A DNA stretch of 64,000 nt from contig OZ024887.1 in the NCBI GenBank assembly GCA_964017195.1, forward strand, positions 2,360,881 to 2,424,880, given 5' to 3'. This stretch comes from Siderastrea radians (Eukaryota; Cnidaria; Anthozoa; Scleractinia; Rhizangiidae). How positions within the stretch are numbered: position 1 is the first letter of the stretch; each line of letters starts with the position of its first letter. A program made the position numbers and the translations under genes. Positions 1-9,940 of this stretch are shown here, piece by piece. The notes under the pieces were generated by a model. The model was not told where the DNA came from. It saw nothing but the letters and a program-made list of their open reading frames with translations, and searched no databases.

Positions 1-112
1 ACACTTTCCTCTTTCACCGTAGCACGTTTAACTTTTTGGCATCCAGCCCCTTTGAGGGAGTACAGGTAGAACGGTTTGTCGAGAGGCAGCGATATAGCTT
101 GGTTGACGTCAC
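1..112 (-). CDS. ApeC gene A exon 5, runs off the window
   Basis: After a CCGTAG acceptor the frame reads GDVNQAISLPLDKPFYLY...GCQKVKRATVKEES and is still open at base 1. It corresponds to gene B ITLPNKSPFLLFAYESILCQKVKGM. The last cysteine block of the domain, any anchor and the stop codon lie outside the window. Confidence 0.8.
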
Positions 113-2870
113 CTACGGGATAGATGACAAAAGATAAGGTTAAAAATATCTGCGTTCTACCTTTGTTTTTGAGTTTCGGTGGATAAATGCACTTAGAATA
201 GAGTAGAGCTTCAAAGAAAAGAAGACAGACGACATGTTCTACCTCCTTGAAACACTGATTGCAGAAAGATATACGCTTGAGTCAAGTAAACCCTTCAATT
301 TATTATTGCAATAGTTTAATTTTCTATTGTTAGAGGAAATTAAAGTCAGGTCAATAAGTTCTTTACGACGCCTCTCTCTTTTAGGTGCTTGATAGTTTTA
401 TGAGAAAAAAGGACAAAATATTTGACAATTGAACAACCCAAGGGGTCTATGACGTCATAAAATTTAAAATCCGCCATACTGGATCTTCTAAACATGAGTA
501 TGAATGGTATGAATGCTTAAAAACTGCCCTTTCCAAGGCGTAAAAACATAACACAGGCTTTTACCTTTAGTGCTGCAACAGTATTCAATCGTCTTGTTTC
601 TTAAATGTTTGCCATTAACGCTTGAGTCTTCAAAGTGGGAATTACTTGGATGCCAGCTAACTGACCTGCAATATTAGTCAAAGAAAAATGCACTGAGATA
701 AACGAAAGGGTACGTACAACAAAAATGAGTTATCCACCTTGGAATTTCGATGTATTCGCATACTGAATACCTCAACAATTTGACTGAAGGCAAAACGATC
801 ATTTACCCTGCAGATAGTCCAGTCGGACAAACATCATGCTTTAAAATGCAGTATATTCCCTGCGGCCAGGCTTGGGATTTATCTTTGCTTGTCTTGATAC
901 AGAAATCCTGTTCAATTCCTGACCAAATAGAGAATTAGAAAAAGAAAAAAATCAACATATTACAAACTGGGCGGGGGGGGGGGGGAGGAGGGGAAGCAGT
1001 TATGCTTAGCTTCAACTTCAACAGTCATGCTTAACTTTCCTTGTAGCCATTAAGCAGTTAAACAGAGCCGATAACTGTCTGACTTCTGTTTTTCCCAAGC
1101 CATTTTTTATTTTGTTATCAAACAGTAGACTTCCACTACATTTCACCACAGCCTCTAGAGGAAAAGGCTTTCTGTTTGAGACAGCGGGCTACTCGTAATA
1201 GCTGATTTTCTGGATAGCTGGGGTCTGCTAAATTTTATGCAAAAAATGTCTCAAGCGGTCTAACATAAATTAAGAAAATATTATACCTTCCTTGCTGATC
1301 CAGCCAGCCAAATGAAGGGACTCATACACTTTGCGGTCTATCAGATTACCGCTGTCGACGTCATGAAATCTTCTGCCGTCAAACCAGTTATTCGGACAGC
1401 CGGCCTTAGGCATGGGAAGACCGTATTGACCAGTAGGCCACGTGACTTTTCCTGTAAATAAAGGTGGCAAATTTTGACGTTCACGCGTGGACAAGCAAGC
1501 AAGGAACGCCTCTGGCACCCAGGGCAGAAAAAATGTCCAAATTACTAGTTTCAAATTGGCTTGTTAAGTTTGTTAATGAAACCCGATAAAGGTATAACCA
1601 TACAACTGAAAACTTCCTATCAGCACTTTCTACTTGTTTTGACAAAATTTCTAAAAATAAAATTTAAAATATCAAGTCCATCCATCGCCTAAATGGGGGA
1701 ACGGACTGCGTTCAGATGGTGTTTTTCCTAATGACAAAACACAAGGTCAACTGCAATTTCATATACAATTTATTTTATGCTTATATTCTCACCCTCGTTC
1801 TCTTCATAAACTCGTTATTCTATCTCAATTCTGCTAAAGTAGCAAATCTTGCAAGCCAACATTGAGAAGGCAGGGTAATCATTTATGACATCTTTCCCAA
1901 CCATTGTGTCTTGCATTGAAAGTAATAAAGCCTGGTTCCCACGAGCATAACTTAAATCCTGTAGGAACTGGGGAGAAATACGCCAAGCATAATCATGTGC
2001 TTGATTTGTTTTCGAGGTGTTTATGCTTAGTTCATAAACGTAAATGGAGTTTATGCTTAGTTCATAATAAACCCAACTACTAGCAGTATTGCGCTTGCGT
2101 ATGTCACTTTGTGCCTGTCCCTGTGGCTGCTGCTTATTTCAAAATTTATGTGCATAGGATCAAGGCTTAAGATCCAGAATCCGACACAATGATCATGCTT
2201 AAAGCCACGTTAAATTGTCTCAAAACATTATAAAAATATATTCAGAAAATTAATGTCCAGCGAAAGCGCGCAGTTTAATTGGCCGAGAGGTATTCTTACC
2301 ACAGATTGAAATATTAACCAAAAAAGAGTGATAGTGAATTTTCCTTGTTCCACAGTTAATTGAAACAATCAGATTGTGAAAACACTCCGACAAAGGGTAT
2401 TTCTCGTTAATCCAAACGTCTTACAGAAAATGGTTATTTTTTATCAGTGACAAAAATCAAGGTGGTTTATCTTGACTGGACATTCAATGGTAATTCCATA
2501 TTTTATTTCACTCGGCAATTGTTGGATAACAGGTAGTGAAATTAATAACATTTCCATTTGCCAAAACCATTGTTATATCGCTGAACAAACTCTAACGTAT
2601 TGTATCGAACACCAAATGTTAAGAGAACAATGTTTATCATTTACACCACCTAACAAATGTCACTGAGATCTTGCACGTAGTCTAAATATCACACATGGGT
2701 TGAAATTTTCCCGTGCAAAATGTATATCAGTAAAACGAGGTAAATTGGAAAAGCGTTAAATTTGGCATTTAAAAGAGTGCAATTGGCAAAAATGAAAATA
2801 AAAATTTACCTTTCGATGAATGGCACCAGAAAACCACCAGCGTTAAAGTGAAGGCTGAAAACCAAAACAT
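1..2870 (-). CDS. Secreted ApeC-domain (apextrin-like) protein, gene A, 3' end outside window
   Basis: I assembled this gene by hand. Its exons on the minus strand are 2870-2810, 1451-1287, 918-807, 665-565 and 112 to beyond 1, all with GT-AG borders and matching phases (1, 1, 2, 1). The start ATG at 2870 opens a 20-residue hydrophobic signal peptide (MFWFSAFTLTL...). The next exons read straight into an ApeC domain: WPTGQYGLPMPKAGCP, FCIKT, WPQGIYC, VCPTGL, YCCSTKG and ISLPLDKPFYLY...GCQKV. About 183 residues are visible and the end of the domain is missing. No transmembrane segment is seen so far. ApeC proteins are secreted or membrane lectin-like proteins; amphioxus members bind peptidoglycan. 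It is oriented head to head with ApeC gene B (9871-17446). The domain call is strong; the ligand and role here are inferred from the family. Confidence 0.85.
565..665 (-). CDS. ApeC gene A exon 4
   Basis: This 101-nt exon follows ATTGCAG and ends before GTAAAA, phase 2 in and phase 1 out. It encodes SVSWHPSN...NKTIEYCCSTK, the double-cysteine block of ApeC (gene B has KIFFCCSTS). It contains an N-x-T glycosylation sequon (NKT). Confidence 0.8.
807..918 (-). CDS. ApeC gene A exon 3
   Basis: This 112-nt exon follows GGTCAG and ends before GTAAAT, phase 1 in and phase 2 out. It encodes IEQDFCIKT and then WPQGIYCILKHDVCPTGL, the central cysteine blocks of the ApeC domain. In gene B the same region crosses only one intron, at a different place. 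Confidence 0.85.
1287..1451 (-). CDS. ApeC gene A exon 2 (start of ApeC domain)
   Basis: The exon lies between a TTTACAG acceptor and a GTATAA donor, phase 1 in and phase 1 out. It encodes the ApeC opening block WPTGQYGLPMPKAGCP, then the HDVD and SLHLAGWISKEG segments. These match the equivalent blocks in gene B (WPSGTYGLPKPVDGCP and SFHLAGEFSDEG). Confidence 0.85.
1452..2809 (-). other. Intron 1 of ApeC gene A, with a 30-bp-spaced direct repeat
   Basis: This is a 1.36-kb intron. I see no coding exon or RNA gene in it. A 19-base string (GTTTATGCTTAGTTCATAA) occurs twice, near 2019 and 2049, spaced 30 bp apart. The rest looks like plain AT-rich intron. Confidence 0.5.
2810..2870 (-). CDS. 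ApeC gene A exon 1 (signal peptide)
   Basis: This 61-nt exon runs from the ATG to a GTAAAT donor and ends in phase 1. It encodes 20 residues, nearly all a hydrophobic secretion signal ending CHSSK. Its single leftover base joins exon 2 at 1451 to give Gly, so the signal peptide leads directly into the ApeC domain without a linker, unlike gene B. Confidence 0.75.
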
Positions 2871-5730
2871 GGTAAAACTGTACGTGCCGGTGAGCTCTGC
2901 AGTAACTTCAATTCTTCATTTTCCTGTAAAACATATTATTAATTTGCGTGTTTTGGTTCAAACTCACTGCAAAAACCTTAACGTACAGATAAGGGTAATC
3001 AAGTCAAGTACATGAAAGTGAAACTAAGAGCCTTTGTTGTTTATGACCGAATTTCAGTCAATAAAATACCTGTCGATGAGGTGATGTCTTGTTATACACA
3101 TAAATTTCGCAGGAATTTCATTTGTATTTCTTTAACTTTCGCAAGTTTTTCCTTTGGATAAAACTTTATTAACCTACTAGTAGTTTGGCGAAGTTGAAAT
3201 CAAACTCTACTCAATTGAACTTAAACTCAGTTCTCGTGAAAGTCTTGACGTAACACAAACTATCGAGATCTTGAACCTGTTGAAAGTCTCATGATGGTAA
3301 GGATTTCAAATGTCAGAATTTGAATTGTAAATTTACAAGTCAAAGGTGAACAAAATCCTCTGTACCTAATCCATACAACAGATATTACTTTCAAAGCATT
3401 AGACAGAAAACGTTTATATTACTTGATTCTTACCTCGTAGTGTAAAGATAATCATCCCGTGAATTCTTTGCTATTTTCTCAAGATTTCTCGCTTAAAGAA
3501 CGACGATGGGTTTTTTCTGTTTATATTTATCGTGGATTACAGTATTAGCTTCGCTAAATTGCTCTAAATTTTGAAATTGTTTCTGGCTAATGACACGGGA
3601 CCGTTAACTCGCTCGGCTCTTCGCGATTCGCTGAGTCGATCAAAACACCCGTTTTCTATTGTTCCTTGCTACAGCCTTTAATGCGCCTTGAAGCGCAGTG
3701 AGGTATGATGATCATGATTGTAAGTATGTGCTCGTGGTGCCTGTCAACATTATGATAAACGCATTGTAGTTCAACGGGGACGATTCTGTAGGCTCATTTA
3801 TTAGCCTACGGTAGAACAAGACTGCCGTCTATATAAAGGTCCTTTTAACGCTTGTTATAACTTAAAAGACTTCCTAAAATTTCAAGTTAAACCTTTGTTA
3901 ACCATTCTTACCAGAAGAGTCAGTCCTAGTTTTACCATGAATGCACCATGATCCTGATCATCTCGTTTTCATTTTTGCATCAAGTAGACTATTATTTGAG
4001 GTTCCTTCACGTCAAAGAAAATTCTGGATGTTGAAAAATTATAATGGCGCCTGCTGCCGATACCGATGTATGAGTTCTTTGCAAGTCGTTTTCGATGGGT
4101 ACTTTTCTGGGACACTCGTCCTAAATTTGAGCAACAGATTCAGTCACACACCGAACACAGGAAAAGTGGAGTGAAGCTTTGGAGCTTCTTTATTAAAGGG
4201 ACTATGTCACGTTATTTTAGTATCTTCGCATCAATTGAATTCCAAAAATAAGAATCTAGCTATGTTAGTAAAGTCTATCTTAAAGCACTGAAACTGTTTC
4301 CTGTCGTCTGTTGCTATCGATGGCAAGGATGGAAATGGATTGCAACTTGAAAAGATTGGGCCAATTTTTTCAAATTTTGATGTTATGTTCTCAAAATCAC
4401 CAAAAAATTATTATGGTTAGCTCTCCCTAATAAAATTCATTTGATATCTTTCTCATGGTTTTACAGGAGCACTTTGCCTGTGTATGATTTAAGGCACTAG
4501 GTAATGATTTTAGCACAGAATTGACCTAAAATAGCAAAATCCTCGTGACGTAGCCCCTTCAACCTCTTTGCTTCAATGCTGGCTATACTGTGTCTTTCAA
4601 AGTTGTTGACTGCAATGTGGTAACTTTAATTTGGCGCCTTGCATCACGGTCCTTGGTGTGCTCCTCCCATGTTGGTTACATGTCGCAAGCACATAGATTC
4701 TGCCTGGAATGTTTTTGTATCGGACATGAGGTCTAAAGGGATGATTGAAAAACAGTAGACTCCGACAGTAGACTTTCCAGTGAGATATCGATTTTGGGTG
4801 CAAGCGCTCACGTGCGAACTCCATATTTTCCAATGTCCAGAATATTCTTCAGGCTAAAGGAACCTCAACTAACAGTCGACTAAGATAAAAAAATGAATAA
4901 GAAATGATGATGATCAACGTAGGATCGAGCATGGAAAAACTGGGAAAACACGATGAGGGCGGGACGGCAAAAAACGTTTAACTCGAATGTTTTAGAGCCA
5001 CAGGGTCATCGGAGAAAGCCGAGGTGGCTCATCATGATTCTTCCGAGGCACACCATCCCAATTTTGAACGGCTAATTCTTTACTGTCTGAGTGCGGTAAC
5101 GCAAGCTGCTTCACACATTTACTAGAAACTAAATGGCCTTGTCAAAAAAGTAGGTTTGATTGACATCGGTGTTACATTTTCTCGACATCTAGACCTAAAC
5201 TTTTAAAACGATCTATTGTCTCTTATAGTCTAGGTGTAGATTTTCAAGACTGCAAAGTTTGGAAAAATTCTTTGAGAACGTTCTTGATAAAAATCGGGTT
5301 GAATAGTTTCCAGTAAAAATTACAGATTTACGTTATTTTCTTTTGTTTTATCGGTACCAAAGTTTTCCTGACAGATTGAAACAATGTTTTTTCCTTATGT
5401 CATAGTTGTAGCATACAGCTACTTTTCCTGAAGGTTTTATCCGCTTTCCTTCACTAGATTTCAAATGATGTAATCAAAAGCAAAAGTAGTGTCTTAAATA
5501 TGCTCATTTTACATAAAGAAGTAACGTCTTTCTTACGGAAGCTTTTATTCAAAAACTAGTCGATGAATTTTCTTTTTAATCTTGTGATCTCAAGTCTAAC
5601 ATTTATTCAACTATCTCTGTAAATTTCACGCGCATTGAATCATTTCAAGGCGAGAAAAACTAATAGAAGTAGAAGAAGACTTAAGTATTCGTCTCGGAAT
5701 TTTCATTGCCGCATCATTTGTTGACATCCG

Positions 5731-5941
5731 GTTTTTTCAGGAGTTTCTCTTTTGTCTATATAATATAGATATATTGTCTACATATTTGTGTGCTTTTGAA
5801 TCAACAACTTTGCCATGCCTGCTTGCTACGCTTCTGGCACCAATTATTACTGTTGTATATTGTTTATTTCAGGAGTTTCTCTTTTGTCTATATTTTACAT
5901 ATTTGTGAGCTTTGGAATCAACAAGTTTGCCATGCCTGCCA
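5731..5941. repeat. Imperfect tandem duplication, two units
   Basis: The segment from TTTCAGGAGTTTCTCTTTTG to TTTGCCATGCCTGC occurs twice, at about 5736-5822 and 5866-5941. The spacing is about 130 bp and there are indels in the AT-rich middle. Both units end at the same GCCATGCCTGC. No function can be assigned. Confidence 0.6.
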
Positions 5942-7788
5942 AATTTGCCATGGTGCCAAAAACTGCAAAAAAAAAAACAAAAAAAAAATGTCCCATATCT
6001 AGAAATTATGATTTTTCCATTTTGCAATGTAAATTTAGGATCAATCTCCTAACCGTCAATGAACAGTTATTCAGGGATTAGCATGTACGTCACGTAACGT
6101 ACACGAATATGTACGGCTGTGCCCAACAACCCATCGCGCCCTCAAGTTTCCTGCATGAAGCAATTTTCAACTCAGGCTTCCTATCACGACATCTCGGCAG
6201 CTACTGTAGTTAGCTAGCTGCTAAACACACGAAGTGCTAGATTGGGTTACGGTGAATATTCAACCTCAGTAACTATCCTCGTTCGTCTTGTGAGTTTTTT
6301 CCTCATAACTGATCCGTTACAAGACAAAATGATTCAATTTAGTTGGTAACATTAGGCAGTGCCATCTCCTATGTTTTCATTTCAGCTCATTAAATGGAAA
6401 CGGCGTAAGGTTAAGATCAAACGCACCATCAGCTAAATTCAGCTTAGTAATTTAACAGTCCAAGATTTTGAGAAGAAAACAAAAATGCTGATCAGTCGAA
6501 CAGAGTTTTGGTTTTTTCCATGTCGGCAATATCCTTGAATAAAAATGGCGACATCTTGACTAAGCAGCAAAATGTCCTCCTACCGCACTATATTTCCATT
6601 GTTTTCACGAACAATTCGCCACCCCTTCCCACCTGCCAAGTGAGATCGCGTTCAGCTAATAACGACTACCAAACCATCCGTGAAAATGCTCTGTGATTAA
6701 TTTCTCTTGACATTGTCCTAGCGCCATAGCATTAAACAATTGCTCAGCTTCTTCCTAATTCGTGCGAGTCAACGAGCGCAGCGGTGAAACAAGAGAGCGA
6801 AACGTATGTGACGTCACCGGAAACCTGTTTGTTGTGCGATTGAGCGGGTCATTATCTAACTGAAGGGTCCGTGCTAATTTATTGATAGTAAAATGTTGTG
6901 AAAAGAAATATGGCGGACACCTAAACTCTAAAAGGTAAGACTAGTGAAAGTAATTTTAAAGTAATTTCAAAGCATTTGTAGAGATCACTCATAGATATTT
7001 ATACTACAATGTTTTCTGGTTTGGGATCGGTCTGTTCGAGCGCATATTGTAGGAGGGTTTTACATGGTCAATTTAGATTCGAATCACGTTGTTGCTTTTA
7101 TGGTTGCTTTGTTTAAATTCACAAACTCTAGTCGCTATTCAAAGTTGCGTGTAAAGAAATATCGCAAACCTCGAATATTAAATTACTGACCAGAAACTTA
7201 AAACATTTCTGGAAGGTATATAAATTCGAGTCTATGCGAAAAATCTGACTTTACAAGATTATATGTAGTGTCGCTAACTAAAGAAAGTAGCTTCTAACGT
7301 ATAAAAAAGACAACCATCCAATTTTCTACTAAAAGCAATTAGTTTCTGTATTAATAACGCAAATCAAAGTTATTAACTTCTTTTTAAACGTCCATTCGTA
7401 TGTCGAAAGCAATATGAGATCACAGTTAAAACTAAGAAGCATCACATTTTTTCAAGCGAGCGATTTACTAAACCAAAACAAGACTGATAACATAAGTAAG
7501 TTGGAAAATACATAGCAGATTTCTCTGCAGTTCAGCTTCCGGTTGCTTTTAGTAACTTTAAGTTAATGTCATTTGACAGTTGCTACGCTTTCAGAACAAC
7601 TTTCAAAAGTGAACTAAAGCTTCTAACGGGAGTGAGTACATGCGCCAAGAAAAGATTGTTTAGTTAAATTACGTGTTAGGTGACTCAGGTGTTTAGCACC
7701 GTTATGCAAATAAGCGACTCAGTGAATAAACTTCCAAAAGCAAAGCAGTGGTATGTCGCTTTAAGAGTTGCTAGAAGCGCAGTAGGTA

Positions 7789-7873
7789 GCCTGGATAATT
7801 AGCTCGTTGGAATCGAGACCCTTAATTAGGGCATGACCTTCGAGACGGGCCACTGTTCGCCTAAGCTACGCCT
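7789..7873 (-). repeat. tRNA-like sequence, possible SINE head
   Basis: Read on the minus strand, the block has a box-A-like GTAGCTTAGGCGAACAGTGG and, about 45 bases later, a box-B-like GTCTCGATTCC. The spacing suits a tRNA-derived element, but no complete cloverleaf forms. A diverged SINE or tRNA pseudogene is the likeliest reading. Confidence 0.3.
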
Positions 7874-8058
7874 TTCGTGCAATTGAAAATGGCGATTTGA
7901 TGAGAAATCTGAAGAATCACCAGCGATGAAGCAACATTTCATCAAAAGCGTTTAAGTGGGATTCACTAACCAACGTGTATTGGATTTCTTAATTTTTATG
8001 TTATATTGGTAGCTTAACTGGCAACGGCAAGTCGTCCTTAGCCTTAAAATGATCTTAG

Positions 8059-8420
8059 TACAGTGCAACCCCCTTTCGACTCGTACGGGCCATAATATTG
8101 TGTTCGTATATGGACGGGGTGTCGCGTTGACGGTTTAATGTCCAGTTACAATAGCTTACAAAAAAAAAGCAGGTGCAAAGACAAAAAAACACAAGAAGAG
8201 AACATTTAAAAGAGGGCAAAATCAAATACGTGGTTGGTTTAAGAGCTAAATTCGTAACGAAAAAACGGCTTGGGTCTCTGAAAGGTGTTCGTTGGTGCGA
8301 CTAACGATCGAGGTTTTCAGATGAAGAGGCGACTGCACCGTTGCTCGGGCCAAACAAATGTGGTCGTAATAACGAAGTGGTCATATTAACGGCTTGGTCG
8401 TAAGGCAAGATTTCACTATA
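8059..8420. mobile_element. Degenerate TA-flanked inverted-repeat element (pogo/Tigger-like MITE)
   Basis: The left end reads TA-CAGTGCAACCCCCTTTCGA. The right end is roughly its inverse (GTAAGGCAAGATTTCACTATA). Terminal CAGTG and flanking TA are the usual signature of pogo/Tigger-type MITEs, and a better preserved relative lies at 28549-28709. The repeats are diverged and no transposase is present. Confidence 0.4.
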
Positions 8421-8804
8421 AATTGTGACAAGCTTTGTACTCAGTTAGCAACTGTTGGTATTTTGAATTCCTTTAAACCTGAAGCTTTGGCCAGGGACGA
8501 GGGCAGTGAAGGGAAATAAACATTTTTGTGCATTTAATCACTGAAGATACAAAGGCAAAAATTATTTTTTCCTATAATGTATTGTAAAGAGAAAGAAATT
8601 GACAAAATGGTTGGGGAGCAACCTTTGTTCATCGGTGTCTTACGAGTGAGCACTTAGTTGTGGTGTGGCGTAACTGCTTATTACTGTTGGTTTGCTACAG
8701 GGCACATGGCCACTGGTTGTTATATCTTGTTCGATTTGTAGCACTGACGAAATGATTAGTTTCTTATTAGTGAAAAAATTGTTGCTTGATCCTGTCATAA
8801 TAAG

Positions 8805-9289
8805 TCAAAACAAACCAAAGTTTCTTTCTCAGGATCCAAAAATTTGGCTAAGTCACAAGCTTTCGACTCCGTCGCGGAATCTTTATCAAGTGATGGTGTT
8901 GGATGTTTTTTCACGTGATTTAGGATGGTGAAAACCACGTGACAACATTAGAAGAGCATCGACAACTGCTGTGGGTGATCACCTCAGGGACACGGGACAC
9001 ACTCTTGACTTCTCTTCCTCCCTGATCATTGGAAGGGAAAATGACACTTTCAAGAGACGAATTAGAGAGGCCATCTAAATTCTCTGTCAGACCCCAACAA
9101 TGAATCGCGACAACGGATACGAGCTCAGGGCAATCTACGGAGATGTTTTGTCACGTGGTTTTCACCATCCTTAATCACGTGACAAAACATCCAACACCGA
9201 TCACTTGATAAAGATTCCTTGACGGAGTCGAAAGCTTGTGACTTAGCTAAATTTTTGGATCCTGAGAAAGAAACTTTGCTTTGTTTTGA
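8805..9289. mobile_element. Fold-back element with ~145-bp inverted repeats
   Basis: The arm at about 8805-8950 (TCAAAACAAACCAAAGTTTC... to GGTGAAAACCACGTGACAA) is repeated inverted at about 9140-9289 with only scattered differences. The loop between the arms carries the endonuclease relic described at 8971-9138. No target-site duplication was recognised. The inverted arms around a retroelement terminus could be a head-to-head pair of Penelope-type ends. Confidence 0.65.
8971..9138 (+). pseudogene. Relic of a Penelope-like (GIY-YIG type) retroelement C-terminus
   Basis: One frame reads 56 codons with a single TAA at 9076. The pattern is HLRDTGHTLDFS..., then FKRRIREAI-stop, then PTMNRDNGYEL. 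The order TGHTxDF, RRxREAI, NRDxGYEL is what I know from the C-terminal endonuclease end of Penelope-like elements in invertebrates. The in-frame stop and lack of upstream reverse transcriptase mark it as a fragment. Identity rests on motif memory, not a search. Confidence 0.5.
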
Positions 9290-9870
9290 TTATTTTCTTG
9301 TTTAACTTTTTTATGACTTCATATATAAAACATTCTCCATCGCAAACTAGAAATAAAAACTGGCATGTGGTGAGCCTTCAAGGGTTGTGAACAAGATCGG
9401 AGCTGTTTTGTTTTGAAATTAAGCAGATTCTTTTGTCACTTAACGAAAAAAGCTAAAAATGTTCTGTTACACCAGCGATGTGGTCAAGCCCAATCGAGCC
9501 CTCAATACCATGTCGACTAAGCATCTGTCATCGAGAAACATCTTTGAGTTGCTTCTTTAGTGTTAATAAATCATTCTGCACAAGTGTTACACAAAGATAT
9601 TTCTCAATGATAAAGGAAGGTTTTTAATTTGGTTTCAAACAGGTCACTGGAAAGGCACACTTATTTCCCTGCCCCTGAATCGTGGAGGTAACAACAATTT
9701 TAACGATCATCAGAACTGGCTTTTGTCAAGCTGTCACGCTCAAGATATTACTGTTTTACTGCAAAAGAATCAGTTAAAAAACGGGTATTGTAATACATAT
9801 TTATGGATTTTTGTCTTTCTTTCAGCTCATCTGCAATAGAGATGAATATCATACCAGTAATCCCTGAAAG
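9290..9870. other. Upstream region of ApeC gene B
   Basis: No exon or repeat was recognised in this 0.6-kb stretch. It should contain the promoter and 5' UTR of the ApeC gene starting at 9871, but no TATA box or initiator can be named with confidence. Confidence 0.35.
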
Positions 9871-9940
9871 ATGACTGTTGCTTTCAAGTTTGTATTTGTC
9901 GTATTACTGGAACTCTGCTTGTTTGTGGAATATGACCTAG
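9871..9940 (+). CDS. ApeC gene B exon 1 (signal peptide)
   Basis: This 70-nt exon starts at ATG and ends before GTAAGG in phase 1. It encodes a hydrophobic leader beginning MTVAFKFVFVVLLELCLF. Its last base plus the first two of exon 2 make Ala, keeping the frame. The phase is the same as in gene A exon 1 and the two other signal exons in this window. Confidence 0.75.

Larger units (their letters stand above)
2871..8058. other. Intergenic region between the divergent ApeC genes
   Basis: No exon with a recognisable domain was found on either strand. Short open frames here lack coding signatures. The stretch holds a tandem duplication at 5731-5941 and a tRNA-like block near 7789-7873. The promoter of ApeC gene A must lie just right of 2870, but no clear TATA box can be assigned. 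Confidence 0.45.
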
